Positions 1-7,876 of a DNA stretch of 64,000 nucleotides are shown here, piece after piece. The position numbers and the translations under genes were made by a program. The DNA comes from an uncultured Collinsella sp. Its GTDB lineage: Bacteria; Actinomycetota; Coriobacteriia; Coriobacteriales; Coriobacteriaceae. The first letter of the stretch is position 1; each line of letters begins with the position of its first letter. The stretch spans positions 1-64,000 of the forward strand of contig CAAENX010000021.1 in assembly GCA_900757495.1 (NCBI GenBank). The letters are read 5' to 3'. Below the pieces are notes generated by a model, which was not told the DNA's origin, ran no database searches, and saw nothing but the letters and a program-made list of their open reading frames with translations.

Positions 1-1390
1 GCTCCAAAACTGTACGTGCGCTCCATCACTTCCTTGTCCAGTTTGATTACCAGTTAGATCGACACTGCTCCAAAACAGCGAAAATGGAGAACGGCGGGTT
101 GTCTAGTTGGATTACCAGTTAGATCGACACTTCTCCAAAACAACGGTTTCACATCGCCGATCAGCATGATGGTTTGATTACCAGTTAGATCGACACTGCT
201 CCAAAACACATTCGTGCCGATATACACGGCGTTATCAGTTTGATTACCAGTTAGATCGACACTGCTCCAAAACACTTGAATAGATACTAAAACTTTTTGA
301 TTGTTTGATTACCAGTTAGATCGACACTGCTCCAAAACCCATCCTCCATGCGCTCACGAAGCCATGCGGTTTGATTACCAGTTAGATCGACACTGCTCCA
401 AAACGACGTAACTACGTTTATGAGGAACGATAAAGTTTGATTACCAGTTAGATCGACACTGCTCCAAAACCCGAGGATGCAGTCGTATGTGAACCCGATG
501 AGTTTGATTACCAGTTAGATCGACACTGCTCCAAAACCTTTAGATGCCTGATGTAGTCTCCTTTTCCGTTTGATTACCAGTTAGATCGACACTGCTCCAA
601 AACGGCATCCTGGACAACGATTCTTGCTATTGGTTTGATTACCAGTTAGATCGACACTGCTCCAAAACAGCTGCTTTTTAATCGCGTTGCGTATGCGCGT
701 TTGATTACCAGTTAGATCGACACTGCTCCAAAACAGAATGCCCCGGATGGTCGCGCCGCTCTTGGTTTGATTACCAGTTAGATCGACACTGCTCCAAAAC
801 GCGCGCCTCGTTGACTGTGAGCAAGCCAAGGTTTGATTACCAGTTAGATCGACACTGCTCCAAAACACCGATGCGGACAAGTACATCGACCATGAGTTTG
901 ATTACCAGTTAGATCGACACTGCTCCAAAACTTCATTTCTTCAGCCATTTCTTTCACTCTCGTTTGATTACCAGTTAGATCGACACTGCTCCAAAACAGG
1001 GACGCAAGCCGTTGGCGGCGCTGATAAGTTTGATTACCAGTTAGATCGACACTGCTCCAAAACTCCGTTCTGTGTCCCTACTATTGTCCCTGTTTGATTA
1101 CCAGTTAGATCGACACTGCTCCAAAACGAGCGACGGCAGCATCAGGGTAGCTGGGAAGTTTGATTACCAGTTAGATCGACACTGCTCCAAAACTGAGTGT
1201 CGATGAAGAACGACGGGATGCCCGTTTGATTACCAGTTAGATCGACACTGCTCCAAAACGCGCATCGCCGAAGAGACGGGCGTGCAAACGTTTGATTACC
1301 AGTTAGATCGACACTGCTCCAAAACACCCGTCTGAGTTATCAGGGCAGGGGAATGTTTGATTACCAGTTAGATCGACACTGCTCCAAAAC
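1..1390 (-). CRISPR. Type II-A CRISPR array, 21 full repeats visible
   Basis: A 36-bp repeat recurs every 64-67 bp. Full copies start at 41, 106, 172, 238, 303, 369, 435, 502, 568, 633, 699, 765, 831, 896, 962, 1028, 1092, 1158, 1224, 1290 and 1355. Positions 1-10 are the end of another copy, so the array continues beyond the left edge. The 21 visible spacers are 28-31 bp long and all differ. In crRNA orientation (minus strand) the repeat begins GTTTTGGAGCAGTGTCGATC, like known type II-A repeats that begin GTTTTAGAGC, and it ends CAAAC. The leader side is the right end, next to csn2. The copy at 106-141 carries two substitutions (positions 109 and 132); the others look identical. The repeat's 3' side matches the anti-repeat of the tracrRNA at 7554-7587. 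Confidence 0.99.
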
Positions 1391-1445
1391 CATTAGAGCA
1401 AATTCCCTACTGCGACGGGACGTTCAATCTAACCGGTCTGTTCTT
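1391..1445 (-). promoter_or_regulatory. CRISPR leader
   Basis: Only 55 bp separate the csn2 stop codon from the first repeat, so the leader is either very short or extends into the 3' end of csn2. On the minus strand the last bases before the repeat are AATTTGCTCTAATG. In type II-A systems the bases next to the first repeat guide spacer integration; that role is inferred here from position only. No separate array promoter was recognised, so the array may be read through from the cas operon or from a promoter inside csn2. Confidence 0.6.
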
Positions 1446-2126
1446 TCAATGCTCTAAAAACTGCAGGTCAACCGTTAGTTTATGTTCGTGTCCGTAAGAC
1501 ATGGTATCTTTTTTATTCTCTAGGAGCAACAGGCTCAACTTAAGGAAAAACACGTGGTCATAGAGCGTTTGCAGCTCATTTTCCGTCAAAAAAGTTTTGA
1601 GATTTACAAATACGATTGTCTTTCTGCAGCCAGCGTCAAGAGCAAATGAAAGGAAATTCAGCAGATTATCAAGGAGCGATTTATCTTCTTGAGGCGCTGC
1701 GCCAAATCCTAAAAACTTGAGGTAGCGCTTCAAATCCCATTCTAACCCAAACCCCAAATCGGCATTAAAGCCAAGGTTCAATCCGCCTAAACGTAGTTTT
1801 ATTGCACGTTCAGCCTCTTCCACCTGCATACGCAGATCTTCGTCTTCTAAAAACTCGCGCTCAACCTTCTTGGTGATTGCAGTCATAAATGCACGGTCAT
1901 CCCATGGAAGATTCAGCGCATCAGGCACTACCATCAGGGCGCTGCCGGGCTTAATCTCCTCATCGTCTTTCCAAAGGGAATAAGGCTCCATCGCCTGGCG
2001 CCCCAATCCGTTTTGCAAAGAAGCTACAATCCGCGCGAACAGGGCCGAGTTCTCGACTTGCAAAACCGATGTCTCCCCTGCTGTTAGCTCCACCGGGTGT
2101 TCAAGCCCTGAAAACACGAGCCTCAT
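1446..2126 (-). CDS. csn2: CRISPR adaptation protein Csn2
   Basis: A 226-residue protein at the end of the cas operon, between cas2 and the array, which is the usual place for Csn2. Family knowledge: Csn2 is a tetrameric ring that binds double-stranded DNA ends and works with Cas1, Cas2 and Cas9 to acquire spacers; its presence defines subtype II-A. Length is typical of the family. The sequence starts MRLVFSGLEHPVEL and has a charged helical middle (about residues 85-115) and a C-terminal domain containing KTIVFVNLKTFL. Its start overlaps the cas2 stop by 4 bp, suggesting coupled translation. Assignment rests on position, length and family-like features. Confidence 0.9.
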   Translation of the reverse strand: MRLVFSGLEHPVELTAGETSVLQVENSALFARIVASLQNGLGRQAMEPYSLWKDDEEIKPGSALMVVPDALNLPWDDRAFMTAITKKVEREFLEDEDLRMQVEEAERAIKLRLGGLNLGFNADLGFGLEWDLKRYLKFLGFGAAPQEDKSLLDNLLNFLSFALDAGCRKTIVFVNLKTFLTENELQTLYDHVFFLKLSLLLLENKKDTMSYGHEHKLTVDLQFLEH

Positions 2127-2458
2127 AAAACCAGAAGCTCCTCCATGGTATCAATCTCCTCATGGGATTCATGACTACCCGTTATGTATTCCATGGTCGA
2201 AAACTGAGATTCGGTCACGCGCAAAACCTGTACAAGGCCAGCTGGTGGGCGATGTTTCCTGAGTCTTTGCACCGCGCTTCCCGCCGCCCCATCATTAACA
2301 ACAAGCTTTGCATACACGGATTCCTGGAGCATAAGATAGCCATCTTTAAGAAGAAACTTGCGGAATACTCGATAGTCTTTTCTCTGCGCAGGAGTATCGA
2401 CGGGCAAATCAAAGAAGACGACAAGCCTCATATATCTGATCCTTTCCCCGATACTCAT
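2123..2458 (-). CDS. cas2: CRISPR-associated endonuclease Cas2
   Basis: A 111-residue Cas2 homologue. The ferredoxin-like fold is announced by MRLVVFFDLPVDT at residues 10-22, with the conserved aspartate of beta-strand 1, followed by YRVFRKFLLKDGYLMLQESVY. Cas2 bridges two Cas1 dimers in the integrase that inserts new spacers. The start used here (ATG overlapping the cas1 TGA) gives a short MSIGERIRY extension as in many II-A Cas2 proteins. An internal ATG at 2431 preceded by AAAGGA is an equally possible start. The 3' end overlaps csn2 by 4 bp. Confidence 0.96.
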   Translation of the reverse strand: MSIGERIRYMRLVVFFDLPVDTPAQRKDYRVFRKFLLKDGYLMLQESVYAKLVVNDGAAGSAVQRLRKHRPPAGLVQVLRVTESQFSTMEYITGSHESHEEIDTMEELLVL

Positions 2459-3336
2459 ACGACCTCAAACGACTCGATTTCGTCCACCGACAACCTTCGA
2501 TCAAGCGCCTTGAAGCAGTCAGCAACATACAGAGAGATTACGGAGCCCACGCGATACGTACCGCCTCGATATGCAATTCCCTGATTAAGCATGTCGACCA
2601 AAAGAAGCTTTGTCTCTTTAGAGAACTCGCCGTCAAAGTTATCGAACACAATGCGGTCGACAAGAGGCCTGAACGGCTCCATAAAATCGCAGCTCAAGTT
2701 GAACTGGTTAAACTCGTTTCTGTGGCAGATTCCCGCTTGCGTAAGGTATCCGCGTGCCGCGATCTCGCGGTTGACGCTCGACAGCAGGATCGCATACCCA
2801 TAATTGAGAGCAGCGTTCAGAGGCGTATCGTCATCCCTCGAGAAGGACGGACCAAACAGAGAGCTGAAATAGAGTCGAGCCGCATGTCCTTCGCGATTCG
2901 TCGTATCACCCGAGCGCACCTCGGCAACAATGCTCTTGAGCGTCTCGCCCTGCTCCTCGCGCGCACGGGCGTGGAGCACATCAGATTGATGTTTGATTTT
3001 GTCGCGTACGATGCGTTGCCATACGCGCTTTTTAATCGGCTCGCCCCACTCAAGCTGTTCTGCGATACGCTTGCTGGTGTTATGGGCCCCGTATAGCGGC
3101 AAATACTGTCCAATGGGATCGCGCTTCTCGTCAGAAACGACAAACGCGACCTTTGCCTTGGCAAGCTCCGAGAGCAGATAAGCGCTTATGAACACCTGGT
3201 TGGTCTGGAGGACGACCGACGAAATCTCCGATAGGTGAACCTTCGCCGTGTCGTCCTCGCGGCGGACAACCATGTAGCCGCCCTTGTACTGCAATTTGCA
3301 AGGGCTGGAAATGACGATGTTCCTAAAGCCCGACAC
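2455..3336 (-). CDS. cas1: CRISPR-associated integrase Cas1
   Basis: A 293-residue Cas1 with an N-terminal beta domain (MSGFRNIVISSPCKLQYKGG) and a C-terminal helical catalytic domain. Likely metal ligands are the glutamate in NREGHAARLYF, the histidine in AGICHRNEFNQFNL and the aspartate in DFMEPFRPLVD. Cas1 catalyses the two transesterifications that join a prespacer to the leader end of the array. It overlaps cas9 by 14 bp upstream and cas2 by 4 bp downstream, so the four cas genes form one tightly packed transcription unit. Confidence 0.98.
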   Translation of the reverse strand: MSGFRNIVISSPCKLQYKGGYMVVRREDDTAKVHLSEISSVVLQTNQVFISAYLLSELAKAKVAFVVSDEKRDPIGQYLPLYGAHNTSKRIAEQLEWGEPIKKRVWQRIVRDKIKHQSDVLHARAREEQGETLKSIVAEVRSGDTTNREGHAARLYFSSLFGPSFSRDDDTPLNAALNYGYAILLSSVNREIAARGYLTQAGICHRNEFNQFNLSCDFMEPFRPLVDRIVFDNFDGEFSKETKLLLVDMLNQGIAYRGGTYRVGSVISLYVADCFKALDRRLSVDEIESFEVV

Positions 3337-6300
3337 GGGTCCTTCTCTCGAACATGCCTGTTACGGACTGATCAATAAGGAAAACCGTCACATTTGAATC
3401 GCTCAGCAACTTTGAATAATTAGGCTGTATACAACCCGAAAACTTTGAGCCGCCCGCGGGTGACAAATCAACCATATTCATTGTTCCATTCACCAAGGCA
3501 AGCAGGCGCTTGACTACTGCAACAACATCTTCCGCATCCACAGTTGCGCACTTTTCAATGATCGCCTCAATTTTGAGTTGACGCAGCAGCCTGCCAGAGA
3601 CGGAAGAAGCCGCGGGATTAAACATATCCAAAAGCTTGATAGCATCTTCGCTACACGTATCTCCTGCGAGCAGTTTCATTTGCTCATTTGAAAAAGCCAG
3701 TTGCGTAGCATTCCTCATCTCCTTTTTCCCCGTAATAAAGAATCTCTCGCCATCCACCTCAATCAGCTGTTTCTTGTAGATCTTCGGCCTCGTGATACCG
3801 ACGTATTCCAAACCTTCCTTCTCCGCAAGTCCCCTTGCATATTCGCCGAGTGCCGCCGAGTCGCCCTCGATGCGCGCCGCAAGCCACACGGGAACCTGGG
3901 AGAACCGGAACACCGGCTTCCCCTTCTTTTTGGCCTCATAGATAAAGAAATACGCAAACTGCTGGCTCGAAAAACCACCGTACCGCTTAGCATCAAGCCC
4001 CTGCTTGGTCGACAACTCAAGCTTTGCACCCATCTTGGGATCACGCGGCGAGTAAATCGTTGCCTTCCAGAACGCTCCCGTATCCTCCTGCGGCATCCTC
4101 GAGATGTAGCACTGGCGATAGTTAAGCGCACGGCGAATGCTCTCAACCTCCGCTGCTGCATTCCAGCCGTCCGGAAGATACTTTCCCCTATAACGCTTGA
4201 CCTCGTCGTCCTCGGTCCAGGCATCGTCAAAGACCTCGCCCGTCTCGGGGTCAAAACCCGCAGTCATAAAGCTATTGACGACAAAACCGGCAGATCCAGG
4301 CATGCGATGGGTTTTCTTAAACAGCTCAGACTGCTCGCGCACGTACTTCTTAATCACGTGCGAGTAGCCAATGGGGTTTTCATACATTCCGGGGTGGCGC
4401 ATCTGAATAAACAGGCCCAAGCGACATGCCAGATAGGCATCGTGCGCATGATGGAAATCATTGGCTTCGCGGCATTTGACCAAGCCGGCTGCCTCACGAA
4501 GGTTGTGCGATACGCTCGCCTTAACGGGAACGATCTTCGTTCCCTCGTCGGCATAACGCGCCTCAAGCAACGCCTGCGCCATCTTGACCATCTGGCTCGT
4601 CTCCACGAGCTGGCGCGCGACAAAGCCCTTCATGGCATTCTCGTTTATGGAAGACCTCAGCAGGTTGCGATACTTTTTATCGCCAATGAGCTTCGCCTGA
4701 TGCAACTGTTTCCACGTCTCGCCCATCTTCCAGCGAATGCTCTTATCAATCAAAAGCTGGTCGGTCTTGTGCTGATTCTCCTCGCGGTACACCAGCGCCT
4801 TGTTTTCGAGGCTGTCGTCCTTAATATAGGCGCGCGGAATGATATGGTCGACCTCATACTCGCCCGAGCCCGCCATAAGCTTATTGAGGTCGATAGCGCG
4901 GCCAGAATACAGGCATTTTCCGTTCTGCATCAAATAGAGGGTCAGACGCTCGTCAAGGTCTACATTGGCTGCCCTGAGCTCCTTGAAATCATCCACAACA
5001 GCCAGGTCGCCGCCCTCGGCCTTAAACGCTTTGAGCGCATCCTCGATGGCGTCCCAGCGCTTCGTGGTCCGCTTGCCCTTCTTCTTTTCGTCCTCGTCGC
5101 GAGTCACCTCAACAAAAACGTTGGCCGGCGCGTGTCCCGCAATCTTTGCGATTTCATCAACAATGCGAATCGCTTGATTCAAGCTGCGACGAATCGCCGG
5201 AGATCCAGGGAGCTCATTTACGCCTAGAGACTTCTCGTGTTCGGCGTAGTATTTGCGATTGTGTTCATCCACTTTTTCCTGGAAGCCCAGCGTGTTGTCG
5301 TGGAGAATCTCCATCATCACCATGGTCTCGCCCAGGCGATGCTCAGAACTGGGGTTTCCCTCTCGCAGCACGTCCATGATGCTCATAGAGCGTCCAGCTT
5401 GGGTATCAATCCTGATACCCGTCAGGAACTTCTCCGACAGACGTCCCCAGCCAGTTAGACGCTTCTTGCAAATCTTCTTAATCTGCTCGGCATCGAGCAT
5501 TCCATTGCCACTTGGACCAAACTCATCCTGCAGTTTTTCCTTAAGGATCGAACGGTCCTCAAACAATGTGTTCCAAAGAATGATCTTCTCGATAACCGGA
5601 TACTCGGCACGGCTCAACTCGTCCACACCAAAGATGTCCTTAGCAAAGAAGATGTACGAGCCCATCTTCGATTCAAGACCGCTCTCACGCTGGCCACCAC
5701 GGACAACCGGATTTGTCGCGTCGCCCTCTTTTACAAGCCAGTCGGCAATCATCTTGTAGGTAACGCGACGCTTTTTATGGAAAAGCTCATGGATAATGCC
5801 CTCGCGCTGCGCGGCATCCAGGCGTTGCCAATTGTCACCATCTTCGGACCAGCGAACGCCATTGAGTTCATTCAGAACGCAAAACTCCTCATAGAGCAAA
5901 GACTGCTTGGGAAGCACCTTTTCGCCAGCAAGATACGTGCAGTCACCCGTCATGCGCAGGATAAAGTTCTCGGCGCTCTTATTCTTATCGATCACGGCAT
6001 CCCAGTTCCAAGGCGTAATCGTCGCATCTTCCATGCCGGGCTTGCGCTCGGACCATTGAAATCGAGGCTTGCCGTGTTTGTCCTGGGCAGCGTTTTTAGA
6101 CGTCAGCGGCCCCACATAGTACGGAATACGGAACGTGACCAGACTCTCGATTTTTGCAGCCTCATCCTTAAGGAACGGATAAAAGCGCCCCTGGTTTTTA
6201 AGAATAGCCTGAAGTTCCTCAAGATGCAGCTGGTAGTAGATGGCGCCGTTATCGCTCGTCTTCAGGCGACGCAAAAAGCGCTGTTTGTCGAATGCGTCCA

Positions 6301-7513
6301 TCATGGCGATATAGCGCTCATCCGTCTCCGCGCCCGTTCCCGCAAAGAGCTTCTTTACCGATTTGGCAAAGTCATCGTAGGAGAGCTTATGAAGGTCATA
6401 CGCGGTGTACCCCGTTGCTTTCGAGGCATCGTAGTCGCGCGAGGGGTCATCGCTATTCGAATCATGATAGGTCGCGCCACGGAAGAAGGGCTCGTATGAG
6501 TCGAGAGCATATTTGCGGACCAAGAGCTTAAGCAGAGCAAGGTCTTCTGCGTATTGCTCGTATTTTTTAATCATGTTGATCGAAATAGTTTGGCCCTCTG
6601 CATATGACAAAAGCCCCTGCAAAACATATGCAGAATATACCCCGCAGACAGATTCAAGAAGCTCGACGCAATCGTCGGGACACGCGGCTTGCAGTGTCTC
6701 GAGTTTCTCGTCATCCGAAAGCGCAAGCTTAGTTGCCTCGCACTCAAACTCGCCAAACACGTCTTTGAACTCGCACTGAAGGCCGACGACAGCATTCGAC
6801 AAGCCCTTCGCCAGCTTTTTATCTGCGGCAGCGTCTCCAGTGGTAACTTTTACAAGCGCCTGAATGTCTTTTGCCTTTTGCGAGCGAGAAGACCTCTCGT
6901 CAGCGAGGATCTTTGCGACGGCGCTTTTATTGATTTTTGCAACCTCATATTCCCTCGACTCGCACCAACCCTGCAGGGAGTCATTAAGACGCTCGAGGGC
7001 ATCCGACGTCTTTGCCGTTTTTGCCGTCAGCTTCTCTCCCTGGCGCAAAAAGTTACCGCGATGCTTAACGATGTTATGGATCGCAAGATACACCAAACGA
7101 AGATCGGCCTGTTCATCGGTGTCCATAAGGTAAGCGCGCAGATGATAGATGGTCGGGAAACGATCGTAGTAATCGGCCTTCGTAAAGTCCTTGGTAAAGA
7201 TCGGGTCGCCTTCGATGGTTCGCGACTGATTGAGTCGCATGAAAAAGCCGGGGTCGATCTCGCTCATCGCGGGTTCGAACAGCTTTTGAAGCAAGTCGAG
7301 ACGCCAGCGACGACGCACGTAACGACGACGCTGGCCACGATGAACGCGCGCCTCGGATGCCGGCTGCGCACTATCGAACAAGCGGCTACCCCACGTCGGC
7401 TGCTTCTTAAAATGCAGAAGCTTGCCCTGGGCATCAGTCACCGCCCAACCAACGGAGCCGGTTCCCATGTCGAGGCCGATATTGTAGTCGCCAGAGTAGT
7501 TTCTTAAATTCAT
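3323..7513 (-). CDS. cas9: CRISPR effector nuclease Cas9 (type II-A)
   Basis: A 1396-residue Cas9, near the size of the larger II-A enzymes. Visible parts in order: RuvC-I (IGLDMGTGSVGWAV, catalytic Asp15), the arginine-rich bridge helix around residues 55-80 (RVHRGQRRRYVRRRWRL), a long helical recognition lobe, RuvC-II (NVFVEVTRDED, Glu near residue 801), the HNH domain (YEVDHIIPRAYIKDDSLENK, His near 889), RuvC-III (FHHAHDAYLA, near 1020), then the PAM-interacting C-terminus. All expected nuclease residues are present, so it should cut both strands. It is guided by crRNA from the adjacent array paired with the divergent tracrRNA. AGGG precedes the ATG by about 9 nt. The PAM cannot be deduced from this window. 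Confidence 0.99.
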   Translation of the reverse strand: MNLRNYSGDYNIGLDMGTGSVGWAVTDAQGKLLHFKKQPTWGSRLFDSAQPASEARVHRGQRRRYVRRRWRLDLLQKLFEPAMSEIDPGFFMRLNQSRTIEGDPIFTKDFTKADYYDRFPTIYHLRAYLMDTDEQADLRLVYLAIHNIVKHRGNFLRQGEKLTAKTAKTSDALERLNDSLQGWCESREYEVAKINKSAVAKILADERSSRSQKAKDIQALVKVTTGDAAADKKLAKGLSNAVVGLQCEFKDVFGEFECEATKLALSDDEKLETLQAACPDDCVELLESVCGVYSAYVLQGLLSYAEGQTISINMIKKYEQYAEDLALLKLLVRKYALDSYEPFFRGATYHDSNSDDPSRDYDASKATGYTAYDLHKLSYDDFAKSVKKLFAGTGAETDERYIAMMDAFDKQRFLRRLKTSDNGAIYYQLHLEELQAILKNQGRFYPFLKDEAAKIESLVTFRIPYYVGPLTSKNAAQDKHGKPRFQWSERKPGMEDATITPWNWDAVIDKNKSAENFILRMTGDCTYLAGEKVLPKQSLLYEEFCVLNELNGVRWSEDGDNWQRLDAAQREGIIHELFHKKRRVTYKMIADWLVKEGDATNPVVRGGQRESGLESKMGSYIFFAKDIFGVDELSRAEYPVIEKIILWNTLFEDRSILKEKLQDEFGPSGNGMLDAEQIKKICKKRLTGWGRLSEKFLTGIRIDTQAGRSMSIMDVLREGNPSSEHRLGETMVMMEILHDNTLGFQEKVDEHNRKYYAEHEKSLGVNELPGSPAIRRSLNQAIRIVDEIAKIAGHAPANVFVEVTRDEDEKKKGKRTTKRWDAIEDALKAFKAEGGDLAVVDDFKELRAANVDLDERLTLYLMQNGKCLYSGRAIDLNKLMAGSGEYEVDHIIPRAYIKDDSLENKALVYREENQHKTDQLLIDKSIRWKMGETWKQLHQAKLIGDKKYRNLLRSSINENAMKGFVARQLVETSQMVKMAQALLEARYADEGTKIVPVKASVSHNLREAAGLVKCREANDFHHAHDAYLACRLGLFIQMRHPGMYENPIGYSHVIKKYVREQSELFKKTHRMPGSAGFVVNSFMTAGFDPETGEVFDDAWTEDDEVKRYRGKYLPDGWNAAAEVESIRRALNYRQCYISRMPQEDTGAFWKATIYSPRDPKMGAKLELSTKQGLDAKRYGGFSSQQFAYFFIYEAKKKGKPVFRFSQVPVWLAARIEGDSAALGEYARGLAEKEGLEYVGITRPKIYKKQLIEVDGERFFITGKKEMRNATQLAFSNEQMKLLAGDTCSEDAIKLLDMFNPAASSVSGRLLRQLKIEAIIEKCATVDAEDVVAVVKRLLALVNGTMNMVDLSPAGGSKFSGCIQPNYSKLLSDSNVTVFLIDQSVTGMFERRTRVGL
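7482..7510 (+). promoter_or_regulatory. Candidate tracrRNA promoter
   Basis: TTGTAG at 7482-7487 and TAAATT at 7505-7510 are separated by 17 bp, a fair sigma-70-type match, and would start transcription near 7517. The promoter would lie inside the first codons of cas9 and read in the opposite direction. The placement fits the tracrRNA that begins just downstream, but neither hexamer is strong. Confidence 0.4.
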
Positions 7514-7516
7514 GTC

Positions 7517-7680
7517 GACCAGCCCTTCCGCGCTGTGTTACAGTTGCCTTGTCGATTACCAGTTACATCGACACTGCGAGTCAAAATACGGCTTTGCCAA
7601 AAATGCCTTCCTCGGAAGGCGTCCCGTAGGGGACAAATTGACTTGCCAGAGGGGTTCCATTTGGAGCCCCTCTTTTTTTG
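7517..7680 (+). ncRNA. tracrRNA
   Basis: Divergent from cas9. Positions 7554-7587 match the array repeat: GATTACCAGTTA and ATCGACACTGC, one mismatch apart, then GAGTCAAAAT. Paired with the crRNA, GUUUUG would pair with CAAAAU, GA would face GAGU as an asymmetric bulge, and GCAGUGUCGAU would pair with AUCGACACUGC; this is the bulged duplex known from Streptococcus pyogenes Cas9. Next come a nexus-like hairpin (GGC-TTT-GCC, 7590-7598), a hairpin GCCTTCC-TC-GGAAGGC (about 7605-7620), a hairpin GTCCC-GTA-GGGGAC (7621-7634), and a Rho-independent terminator (AGAGGGG 7648-7654 with CCCCTCT 7667-7673 and a T run to 7679). The 5' end is not certain. Confidence 0.93.
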
Positions 7681-7876
7681 ATACTACTACCGCGAACGGA
7701 CATTTTTTAATAGCTATCGGCAAACGTAATGCTGCTCAACGTTTGCGCTGTGAGCGTGTGTATTTAATGGAGTGCCTGCGGGTCCTGTCGCCGCATAAAA
7801 ACGGGGCAGCCCACATTCCCGTAAGCCGCCCCGTGTCCCTAGCTATCGCGTCATAAGGCTAACCAGCACCACTCCC
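7681..7876. other. Intergenic spacer between tracrRNA and zinc-ribbon gene
   Basis: No convincing reading frame here. The only clear structure is a minus-strand terminator at 7797-7834, listed separately. A short partial inverted repeat (CAAACGTAATGCTGCTCAACG with its flanking GTTTG) lies near 7720-7745; its role is unknown. Confidence 0.5.
7797..7834 (-). terminator. Rho-independent terminator of the zinc-ribbon gene
   Basis: On the minus strand ACGGGGC (7834-7828) pairs with GCCCCGT (7807-7801) and is followed by a run of T (A on the plus strand at 7797-7801). It lies about 40 bp past the stop codon of the gene at 7877-9214. Confidence 0.75.

Noticed and set aside
54..1327. Three minus-strand frames repeating FWSSVDLTGNQT
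   Set aside because: They are translations of the CRISPR repeats and spacers; period and content match the array exactly.
1..1390. Self-targeting spacers against this window
   Set aside because: None noticed by eye, but an exact search was not possible, so no claim is made.
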